Below are positions 6,048 to 12,080 of a DNA stretch of 12,080 nucleotides, one piece after another (position 1 is the first letter of the stretch; every line of letters starts with the position of its first letter). The stretch is from Chloroflexota bacterium (GTDB taxonomy: Bacteria; Chloroflexota; Anaerolineae; UBA1429). The stretch lies in contig JAAYXX010000118.1 in assembly GCA_012515695.1 (NCBI GenBank), forward strand, positions 1 through 12,080, read 5' to 3'. The notes beneath the pieces were generated by a model. The model ran no database searches, was not told the origin of the DNA, and saw only the letters and a list, made by a program, of their open reading frames with translations. The position numbers and the translations under genes are program-made.

Positions 6048-6084
6048 CATGGAGGTTTACTATTTAGTTCGGTAACCCTCCGTG
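6048..6084. other. Imperfect stem-loop after the hydrogenase-sensor operon
   Basis: Bases 6048-6060 pair with 6072-6084 (13 bp, one mismatch and one wobble) around an 11-nt AT-rich loop. It begins 51 bp after the stop of the membrane protein gene. No run of T follows, so a terminator role is possible but not shown. Confidence 0.45.
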
Positions 6085-6094
6085 CTATGTCGTA

Positions 6095-6196
6095 GGCGGT
6101 TGAAACCGCAGCAACCGTTGCCAAGTCGCCCTTCGGCGACTGGCCCCCTAGCCTGCGAAGGCAGGCTTTGCAAAGGTTGCTGCGGTTTCAACCGCC
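6095..6196. repeat. Cloverleaf inverted repeat with 22-bp perfect arms
   Basis: Arms of 22 bp (6095-6116 and 6175-6196, starting GGCGGTTGAAACCGC) are perfect reverse complements. Between them are two internal 7-bp hairpins with 4-nt loops: AGTCGCC/GGCGACT (6124-6130, 6135-6141) and AGCCTGC/GCAGGCT (6150-6156, 6161-6167). It is noncoding and sits between two converging genes. The form is that of a nonautonomous mobile repeat (MITE-like). It may also act as a bidirectional transcription barrier. Confidence 0.8.
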
Positions 6197-6255
6197 CATC
6201 CTGTCGGCGGCTATGGGTCGCGGTACGTTATTGCATCCAAGATCAACGCGCGCGG

Positions 6256-7554
6256 CTACGATATCTCGCTCACACAGACTACCCGGTTGCGTCCCGTCTG
6301 CTTGGCCTGATACAGCGCCAGGTCAGCTTCATGTAGCAGGCTGATCGGCTCTGTGGTATAGCAGGCGGAGCAGCTTACCCCAAAGCTCATCGTAACCTGC
6401 ACTGTCTGGTTGCAAGCAGGTAGATAAAATCGGGTACCAGCGATAGCCCTGCGGAGTTGCTCGGCAACGAGCCTTGCCTGCTGTAGCCCCATTTCGGGCA
6501 GGGCGATGGCAAACTCTTCCCCACCAAACCGCGCGGCAAGGTCGCTTTCACGCAGGTGCTTTTGGATGATCTGCCCCACCCCGGCCAGCACGGCGTCCCC
6601 CGCCAGGTGGCCATAGGTATTATTGATGCGCCGTAGCCAATCCAGATCAGCCATAATCACGCCCACGGGCCGCCTGGTCCGTTCCGCCCGCCGCAGCACC
6701 GTGGCAAACGCCTGCCCGAAATAGCCCGCGTTCCACAGCCCCGTTTTCACGTCTTTGTATGCCTCTTGCTGCAACTCGGGGAGGCGCGACGAGCGATAGA
6801 TCAACGCCATCGGCAAGAGCGCCAACAACACCAGCCCGCGATCTATTTGCCAAAAGAGGCCCAGCAGGTACCCCAGGCAGGTCAGCGCATAACTGCCCAG
6901 CCATCCCTTCACCCACAGCTCCAGTTTCCGCTGGGGTGTTTGCTTAATGGGCAGGAAAACGAGCGCGTCAAGGCCGAGGTCAATGGAGACGTATAGCGCC
7001 ACGGCCAGCAACACGGCAGGTTCGGCCAGCGTGATGATCTCGGCGCTTGCCCTGGCGCTCCAGCCGCCCAGTATACCTAGCGCCGCCGCCCCCGCGATGA
7101 TCTGCGTGGCTGCGCGAAAGGCCAGCAGCATGTCATCGATGGGGTGATGTCCCCTCTGGCGGCGCACTACCAGCCAGCTACAGATATGCGGAATCAACAC
7201 GAGCAGCACAAACAAAAAGGGGGGTAAACACAACAGCCCGGCGAAAAGGCAAGGGTGGATGATTCGTGGGCCTGGGGTGTCATTTGCCGGGTAGTAGAGT
7301 TGGGCGAACGTTGCCAGGCTGGCGAGCAGGAACAGCGCCCACCATGCGTCCAGGCTCGCGTCTGCCATGCTGATGACCCGGCAGCCCAGCACAATGCCCG
7401 CCACGATCACGGCAGCCGCCAGCCTTTGGGCCAGCGGGGATGTGCGGAACGATCCCCGCGTGTGAGGGATGGGCTGTGTGCGGGGCCATTGATATTGGTC
7501 TGTCGTGGTTTCCAGGCCCGTGGCTATCGTTCTATTCGCCATTGTATCTACCAT
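6256..7554 (-). CDS. Membrane-bound diguanylate cyclase (GGDEF)
   Basis: This 432-residue protein starts with a membrane sensor region (about 44-257) of several hydrophobic segments. A GGDEF domain follows (about 268-428), which makes c-di-GMP from two GTP. The active-site loop is intact (GGEEF, 344-348). The inhibitory I-site RxxD (RESD, 335-338) is exactly five residues before it, so product inhibition is likely. Residues DLDWLRRINNTYGHLAGD (303-320) are the usual metal and nucleotide region. The start is uncertain: an ATG at 7554 has GGAAGG directly against it (no spacer), and an in-frame ATG at 7542 (residue 5) has the same GGAAGG 12 nt away. The membrane part is paralogous to that of the larger gene on its upstream side, same strand, 306 bp away. 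Confidence 0.88.
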   Translation of the reverse strand: MVDTMANRTIATGLETTTDQYQWPRTQPIPHTRGSFRTSPLAQRLAAAVIVAGIVLGCRVISMADASLDAWWALFLLASLATFAQLYYPANDTPGPRIIHPCLFAGLLCLPPFLFVLLVLIPHICSWLVVRRQRGHHPIDDMLLAFRAATQIIAGAAALGILGGWSARASAEIITLAEPAVLLAVALYVSIDLGLDALVFLPIKQTPQRKLELWVKGWLGSYALTCLGYLLGLFWQIDRGLVLLALLPMALIYRSSRLPELQQEAYKDVKTGLWNAGYFGQAFATVLRRAERTRRPVGVIMADLDWLRRINNTYGHLAGDAVLAGVGQIIQKHLRESDLAARFGGEEFAIALPEMGLQQARLVAEQLRRAIAGTRFYLPACNQTVQVTMSFGVSCSACYTTEPISLLHEADLALYQAKQTGRNRVVCVSEIS

Positions 7555-7573
7555 CCTTCCGCTCTTGCTATCG

Positions 7574-7634
7574 CCTGCCCTGCCCCGGCGGGTTCATGGG
7601 TGGGCAGGTAGCTGCGCCTTGCAGGCGTCAAGCT
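7574..7634. repeat. Hairpin-rich noncoding repeat, candidate mobile element
   Basis: CCTGCCC (7574-7580) pairs with GGGCAGG (7602-7608). Next to it TAGCT (7609-7613) pairs with AGCTA (7630-7634), enclosing CGCCT (7615-7619) with AGGCG (7623-7627). It is the third structured noncoding element of this style in the window, though its sequence differs from the other two. It lies in the leader of the GGDEF gene. The rest of the gap 7635-7785 shows nothing I can name; no strong promoter was found for the GGDEF gene. Confidence 0.5.
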
Positions 7635-7773
7635 ACAGGCTGTTCGCCTTTGAACCCTGGCGAGCAAGGGCACGAATTCTACCCGTGCGCGTTGCATACA
7701 ATGGAAACGAATGAACCATGACAAAGGTAACACGAGTTGGCATCTTTTAGGGAGATGCGGGGAGGATAGACTG

Positions 7774-7825
7774 CCAAGAAAAGGATCGGCCCGGCGTCAG
7801 CAACAAAAGAGGGACGCCGGGCCGA
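7774..7825 (-). terminator. Rho-independent terminator of the GGDEF/HD-GYP gene
   Basis: A perfect 13-bp GC-rich stem (7786-7798 with 7813-7825, 14-nt loop) begins 35 bp past the stop codon of the leftward 916-residue gene. On the minus strand it is followed by TCCTTTTCTT (7785-7776), a T-rich tract. The orientation fits termination of the leftward transcript and separates the two c-di-GMP genes. Confidence 0.8.
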
Positions 7826-7860
7826 GGAGAAGGATCGAGCGCAGGTCAGGGAACGGCGCG

Positions 7861-10611
7861 TCAGCGGGCGCGGGCGTAATCTGCGTCAAAGCGCGTGCCG
7901 GGAATCTGGCCGACGATGTCCCAGGTCGAGGTGGTGAACAGATCGGCCCCCTCGCGCTCGGCAATTTGCAGGAACGCCTCCACCACTTGCGGGTCGAATT
8001 GCGTGCCCGAGCAGCGTTTGACCTCCGAGATGATCTCGTCAAAGGGCTTGGCGCGGCGATATGGGCAGTCGGAGGCCATCGCGTCTATGGCGTCGCACAC
8101 CGCCAGGATGCGCGCCTCCAGCGGGGCCTGCTCTCCCCGCAGACCATCGTACCCCTGCCCATTCCACCATTCGTGGTGATAGCGCACGAACGGAACCAGC
8201 GGGCGCAAGGATTGACAGGTCTCTAAAAAGTCAGCCCCCAGACTGGCGTGCTTTTTCACCAGGGCGTACTCTTCGGGAGTCAATCGAGCTGGTTTTTGCA
8301 GCACCTTTTCCGAGATGCCCATTTTGCCAATGTCGTGGAGAAACGCCGCCTGGCGTACCAACGCCACCCGCTCGGCGGGCAGGCGCAACTCCATCGCCAG
8401 CGTCGTGGCATATTCCCCCACCTTGGCGGCGTGCCCGGCGATGTAGGGATCGCGGGCGTCAATGATCTTGGCGAGCGTCAGGAATAGCTCATCGTTGAGT
8501 TGGCGAATAGCCCGGCTGGCGATGTCTATTTCGTGGTTGGCGAACACCAGTTCGTGGTTCATGCGCTTGAGTTCGCGCACGCTGCTTTCTGTGCGTTCGA
8601 CATACTGCTTTTGCACATAGCGCATCATGAACACCGGCATAGCAAAGACCAGCGCGCCCAGCGCCCCCATTGCCACATGGGCGATAGCCAGGAACAGGCC
8701 CATCACGCACAACACGATGTAGTGACTCGCCAGCCACCGGAATTGCTCGCCCCAGGTGGGCAGCACCTCGCTCCCTTCAGACAGGCTAATGGCAATGGCA
8801 ATCAGGCCGGTTTCGATGAGATAGTAGGTCGCCGCCGCAAGGGTCACGGGGATCAGCAACACCGGAATCTGGGCCGCCGTCAGGGGAATACCCAGCAGCG
8901 AAACGGTGATGACGGGCGCGGTTCCGGCCATGATATGCACGGCCCAGTTAAAAGCCGTTTTGTATAGATGAGGCCGAAAGCGCAGCCTGTGGATCAGGGC
9001 GATGGTGGCGCTGACAAAGACGATGCCGGGTATCCCTGCAATGAGGCCCGCGGCAAAATTCACGGCCACCGATACGGACACCGACGTGTCGCCCGACACG
9101 TTCTCCAGTTGGAGCAGTTCGGCCACAACGGCCAGAATCACCAGCAGGCCGATAGTGTCCAGGTTGGGCAGCGGCCCACGAAAAGTGCCAACGAGCGTTA
9201 CGGCGCACGCCGCCAAAACCACGCCCGCAATCAGTATGATCATCCAGGTTTTGGGGTATTGCCTGAATATGGGCAACGTTTCCGGCCTGGCTCTACTCTG
9301 GCCGCTATCCGGCGCCGGCTGACCCGGCGCTGGCTCCTGGCCTATGGCCTCGCCAAATATCTCGGTGTACTTGTTTTGGCTATATCCCTCCAACGCTGCG
9401 CGGTCTAGCTTGGCAAAGTGCGGCACGTCCTTCGCGTACATGATGCCGTTGCGCCCCTTGAGCTTGACCTGATACATGGCAAGGTCCGCCTCGTGCAGCA
9501 GTTCCTTGGCCGTCCGGGCGTCTTCGGGGAAACACGCAATTCCCATGCTGATGGTGACGTGAATCTGCTCCGAGCTGGTAGGGGCGGTAAAGGTGGCAGA
9601 CTCGACGGCGCGCCGGATGCGTTCGGCCACTGCGCGAGCGCCCACCATGCTCGTCTCTGGCAAGACGATGGCAAACTCTTCTCCCCCAAAACGCCCGGCG
9701 ATGTCATACTCGCGAACAGACTCGCGGATGATCTTCCCTACCCCCGCCAATACCGCGTCCCCGGCCAGATGGCCGTGGGTATTGTTGATGGTCCGCAAAA
9801 GGTCCAGGTCAGCCATGATAAAGGCGAGAGGCCGCCCGAAACGCTTGGCCCGCTCCATCTCGGCTGTAAACGATTTGGCAAAGTATCGGGCGTTCCACAG
9901 GCCGGTTTTGTCATCCCTCTGGGCCTCTTGCTTCAGGCGGGGGATCATCAACGCCCGATACATGAGAATTAACGGGGAAAAGGCTGGTATGCTCAACCAG
10001 GGGTTGATGGCCCAGAGCACCGACACGATATACCCCAGGCATAGCAGAGCCAGATCGCTCACCAGGTTCTCTGGGTCGAGGATGCCCGACTCGCGCCAGG
10101 AGACGCCCCGCGCCAACCGCAACGCCTGCCCGATGAGCAGGTGGTTGATGACCACGTACACAATGGCGGCGGCAGCAGCGGCCAGCACAGGCGAAACGCG
10201 AATCAGCCCGTCGGCATTCACGTTGAGCGCTTTGTAGGCCAGGCGCGCCCCTGCTCCGGCCAGGATGTGCGTGATTATATTGAACGGCTGGATATACCAG
10301 GCGCGCAGTCGGCCGCTGCGGGTGATGCGAGCCTTGGCCAACTCGACCAGATGCGGGATGCTGACCAGGAATACGAAAAGGCCGGGCGGCAACAGGAACA
10401 CCCCGGCAAAGAAAAAGACCAGAGTAGCATAGTACGACTGGCGGTTGGGCGCGACTACCTCAAAGAGTTGCGAGAGGGTTGCCAGAATTGTCAGGCTGAT
10501 AAAGGTGGGCAGGCAAGAACTCGGCCAGTTCATGCCAACCAATGCCAACACACTAAAGATCAGCCCTAGTAAAAGCACACCAGTGATGTACAACCATGCT
10601 AGACGTGACAT
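7861..10611 (-). CDS. Double membrane-sensor GGDEF and HD-GYP c-di-GMP enzyme
   Basis: This 916-residue protein has four parts: a membrane sensor (about 5-222), a GGDEF domain (about 232-395), a second membrane region (about 454-665) and, after a short coiled-coil-like linker, a C-terminal HD-GYP domain (about 705-890). The GGDEF domain keeps GGEEF (309-313) and the I-site REYD (300-303). The HD-GYP domain keeps HDIGK (759-763) and HHE (812-814), but the name motif reads GYD (820-822) rather than GYP. It could therefore both make and break down c-di-GMP. The two membrane regions look related to each other (for example YIQPFNIITHILAGAG at 106-121 against YKTAFNWAVHIMAGTA at 550-565), which suggests fusion of two sensor-enzyme genes. 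The start at 10611 has GGGAG (10624-10620, minus strand) 8 nt upstream. A related GGDEF protein lies downstream. Confidence 0.88.
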   Translation of the reverse strand: MSRLAWLYITGVLLLGLIFSVLALVGMNWPSSCLPTFISLTILATLSQLFEVVAPNRQSYYATLVFFFAGVFLLPPGLFVFLVSIPHLVELAKARITRSGRLRAWYIQPFNIITHILAGAGARLAYKALNVNADGLIRVSPVLAAAAAAIVYVVINHLLIGQALRLARGVSWRESGILDPENLVSDLALLCLGYIVSVLWAINPWLSIPAFSPLILMYRALMIPRLKQEAQRDDKTGLWNARYFAKSFTAEMERAKRFGRPLAFIMADLDLLRTINNTHGHLAGDAVLAGVGKIIRESVREYDIAGRFGGEEFAIVLPETSMVGARAVAERIRRAVESATFTAPTSSEQIHVTISMGIACFPEDARTAKELLHEADLAMYQVKLKGRNGIMYAKDVPHFAKLDRAALEGYSQNKYTEIFGEAIGQEPAPGQPAPDSGQSRARPETLPIFRQYPKTWMIILIAGVVLAACAVTLVGTFRGPLPNLDTIGLLVILAVVAELLQLENVSGDTSVSVSVAVNFAAGLIAGIPGIVFVSATIALIHRLRFRPHLYKTAFNWAVHIMAGTAPVITVSLLGIPLTAAQIPVLLIPVTLAAATYYLIETGLIAIAISLSEGSEVLPTWGEQFRWLASHYIVLCVMGLFLAIAHVAMGALGALVFAMPVFMMRYVQKQYVERTESSVRELKRMNHELVFANHEIDIASRAIRQLNDELFLTLAKIIDARDPYIAGHAAKVGEYATTLAMELRLPAERVALVRQAAFLHDIGKMGISEKVLQKPARLTPEEYALVKKHASLGADFLETCQSLRPLVPFVRYHHEWWNGQGYDGLRGEQAPLEARILAVCDAIDAMASDCPYRRAKPFDEIISEVKRCSGTQFDPQVVEAFLQIAEREGADLFTTSTWDIVGQIPGTRFDADYARAR

Positions 10612-10683
10612 GCACTTGACTCCCGAAATAGCGATGACCCCTGCGGATGTGAATACGTAGGGGTTGGGTGCAGATTGCCTCTG

Positions 10684-10723
10684 CGCTCAAATACGCGCCC
10701 CCCGGGGGGCGCGTATTTGAGCG
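10684..10723. repeat. 40-bp perfect palindrome
   Basis: Bases 10684-10703 are the exact reverse complement of 10704-10723 with no loop, centred on CCCCCCGGGGGG. It lies 73 bp upstream of the GGDEF/HD-GYP start codon and about 130 bp past the protease stop. It could extrude as a cruciform or act as a protein-binding site. Not a terminator by itself in either direction, as no T tract follows. Confidence 0.85.
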
Positions 10724-10766
10724 AGTACGGGCCAGCAACAACGCCCCATCTCGGCACTAGAGGAAA

Positions 10767-10848
10767 GCATCCTTTGAAGCGGGGCAAAGGCCGCGAGGAT
10801 GCCCCGGTTCCGTCGGGGACATGCAACAACAGAGCCGGGGCGCATCCT
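10767..10848 (-). other. Overlapping alternative stem-loops after the protease gene
   Basis: Hairpin I pairs 10796-10807 with 10835-10848 (12 bp, 2-nt bulge). Hairpin II pairs CCTTTG (10771-10776) with CAAAGG (10785-10790), and GCATCC (10767-10772) can pair with GGATGC (10797-10802). The segment GGATGC at 10797-10802 is shared, so I and II exclude each other. Read leftward, the area begins 2 bp after the protease stop codon. No strong T tract follows. A transcript-end or attenuation role is possible. The rest of 10612-10766 holds only the palindrome and a weak ACCCCT/AGGGGT hairpin; no convincing promoter was seen. Confidence 0.4.
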
Positions 10849-10849
10849 A

Positions 10850-12080
10850 TTAATCGTCCCAAATGACACTGTTCCAATTCACCGAATTCCAGTTAACGCT
10901 GTTCCAGTTCACGGAATTCCAGTTGACACTGTTCCAATTGACCGAGTTCCAGTTCACGCTGTCCCAGGCAATCGGGTCATTCCCCGACCAGAGCAGGCGA
11001 CTGGCCTCCAGGCCCGTGTTGGCGCTCTCCTTGGTCTGGTTGCTCACAGCGGCCTGAATATCCAGGCAGCCTGCTCCCGCTCCTGCGGGGTTGCCCTCCA
11101 GGGGGCGAGCCGTAGCCATCAGGCGATACTTGACCTGATCGGGCGTCAACCCGGGTTCTTGTTGCAGCAACAGCGCCGCAGCCCCGGCAGTTACAGCGGA
11201 GGCCATCGAAGTGCCCGACATGCGAAAGTATCGGTCTGCCCCGTTAAAGCCCGCCACGCGATGCGAGGGGTGCATGGCGGAAACGGTGCAAAAGCGGTTC
11301 GCCAGTAGGCTGACGACATTGGTTCCCGGAGCGACCAGGTCGGGCTTGGCGTGGCCGTCCAGGGTGACGCCATAGGCCGAGAAGGGGGCCAGCACGTCGT
11401 CGGTGGGGTCGGTGGTGCCCCTGTCGTCAGTAGCGCCGACGGTGATGACAAACGGGTCGTTGGCTGGGGGATAGAGGATGCCGTTTTCCTCGCCGCTGCC
11501 GTTGTTGCCTGCGGATACCACTACCACGACCCCGTTGAACCAAAGCACTTCGAGCGCGGCGGCCAGCGGGCTGGTGTGGTAGGATTCGGGCACGCTGCTA
11601 TTGAGCGACAGGTTCACCACGCGGATGTTGTAGCGGTCCCGGTTTTCATAGATCCATTGCAGGCCCGCGACCACGTCCGAGGTCATGCCCTTGCCCTTGT
11701 TATCGCACACCCGCACGTTGACCAGGTTGACGCGGGGAGCTACGCCCATGCGCACGCCCCGCGAGAACAGCCCGTTCCCGCCCACAATCCCGGCCACATG
11801 GGTACCGTGGCCATAGCCATCCAGGCCCAGGTCCCACCGCTCCGAGCTGAAATCGGCTGTAGCCAACACGCGCCAGGAGTGCGACCAGGGGATATCGCTC
11901 AGATCAGGGTGCAGGGAGATGCCGCTATCTACGATAGCCACCGTCACACCCTGGCCTTGCAGGGCATTGGCGTCATTCCACAGGCTGTTCGCCCCAATGG
12001 CCGAGATGTAGGAATCCAGCAGATTGGCTGTGGAGATGTTCACGTCCGATTGGGCCACCGTCGCGTCCGGCGATACCCAC
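10850..12080 (-). CDS. Subtilisin-like serine protease (S8) with VNWNS repeat tail, 5' end outside the window
   Basis: The frame is open to the right edge, reading WVSPDATVAQSDV before the first possible internal start (GTG at 12058). WVSPDATV resembles the end of a propeptide, so the real N-terminus, with signal peptide and propeptide, lies outside. Numbering from that GTG, the catalytic triad is Asp44 (VDSG), His84 (GHGTHVAG) and Ser284 (SGTSMAS), with the oxyanion Asn185 (SAGNN). The usual SMASP reads SMASA. Residues 366-402 are a low-complexity tail with six VNWNS units (368-397) that end in VIWDD and a stop at 10850. Such W-S-N repeats are found on secreted subtilases of several GC-rich phyla; a role in surface attachment is an inference. 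Expected to be secreted. Confidence 0.9.
   Translation of the reverse strand, partial: WVSPDATVAQSDVNISTANLLDSYISAIGANSLWNDANALQGQGVTVAIVDSGISLHPDLSDIPWSHSWRVLATADFSSERWDLGLDGYGHGTHVAGIVGGNGLFSRGVRMGVAPRVNLVNVRVCDNKGKGMTSDVVAGLQWIYENRDRYNIRVVNLSLNSSVPESYHTSPLAAALEVLWFNGVVVVVSAGNNGSGEENGILYPPANDPFVITVGATDDRGTTDPTDDVLAPFSAYGVTLDGHAKPDLVAPGTNVVSLLANRFCTVSAMHPSHRVAGFNGADRYFRMSGTSMASAVTAGAAALLLQQEPGLTPDQVKYRLMATARPLEGNPAGAGAGCLDIQAAVSNQTKESANTGLEASRLLWSGNDPIAWDSVNWNSVNWNSVNWNSVNWNSVNWNSVNWNSVIWDD
10871..10960 (-). repeat. Tandem 15-bp coding repeat with 30-bp higher order
   Basis: Six 15-bp units (10871, 10886, 10901, 10916, 10931, 10946) encode VNWNS. Units alternate between two versions ending GA and CT on the plus strand, so the true repeat is 30 bp in three copies. 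Differences are mostly synonymous. Such an array can change length by slippage. Confidence 0.85.

Noticed and set aside
7711..8226. A 171-codon open frame on the plus strand
   Set aside because: It overlaps the terminator and the HD-GYP coding end on the opposite strand, and has no recognisable motif.
10640..10656. Weak TTCACA / TATTTC promoter for the GGDEF/HD-GYP gene
   Set aside because: The -10 matches only 3 of 6, and the predicted start would fall at or next to the ribosome binding site.
10612..10680. Possible c-di-GMP riboswitch in the leader of the GGDEF/HD-GYP gene
   Set aside because: The leader lacks the conserved GEMM-type core I would expect. Only a weak ACCCCT/AGGGGT hairpin was found.

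Overview
The window (12,080 bp, GC-rich throughout) looks like chromosomal DNA of a free-living anaerobic or facultative bacterium, most likely a member of the Chloroflexota (Anaerolineae/Caldilineae-like). That assignment is an inference. It rests on the gene mix (a PAS-type [FeFe]-hydrogenase sensor, multi-pass GGDEF and HD-GYP proteins, a subtilase with an SVNWNS tail) and on the abundant cloverleaf-like GC-rich inverted repeats between genes. No rRNA, tRNA, CRISPR array, transposase or phage gene is visible.

Layout, left to right. (1) Positions 1-75 hold a palindromic three-hairpin repeat. (2) Positions 83-1833, minus strand, form a two-gene operon of an amidohydrolase-2 protein followed by a DapA/NanA-family aldolase or lyase. 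It has a good promoter, a strong RBS on each gene, and a 5'-leader hairpin that overlaps three ATGTA-type half-sites. (3) A divergent, near-consensus promoter drives a 90-residue two-TM protein (2089-2361) that ends in a clear Rho-independent terminator. (4) Positions 2434-5996, plus strand, form a tight three-gene operon. Its genes are a HydS-like [FeFe]-hydrogenase with PAS domain (2540-4255), a SpoIIE/PP2C-type phosphatase overlapping it by ATGA (4252-5427), and an ECF-S-like membrane protein (5436-5996). The promoter is bracketed by two similar 18-bp Rex/CRP-like inverted repeats. (5) A convergent intergenic region carries a large cloverleaf inverted repeat (6095-6196). (6) Positions 6256-10611, minus strand, hold two membrane-bound cyclic-di-GMP proteins. 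One is a GGDEF protein; the other is a 916-residue double sensor with GGDEF and HD-GYP domains. They share a paralogous membrane sensor and are separated by a terminator and another hairpin-rich repeat. (7) Positions 10612-10849 hold a 40-bp perfect palindrome and alternative stem-loops. (8) From 10850 to the right edge, minus strand, lies a subtilisin-like protease. Its 5' end is outside the window and it ends in six VNWNS repeats.

The most interesting unit is the 2434-5996 operon. A hydrogenase module that keeps the H-cluster cysteines but has lost the canonical proton-relay cysteine is fused to a PAS domain and a coiled-coil tail. It is translationally coupled to a phosphatase and placed under a probable redox-responsive or CRP/FNR-type operator. 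This reads as a signal pathway in which H2 or redox state is sensed and passed on by dephosphorylation. The two adjacent c-di-GMP proteins may be another output, but nothing in the sequence links them directly.
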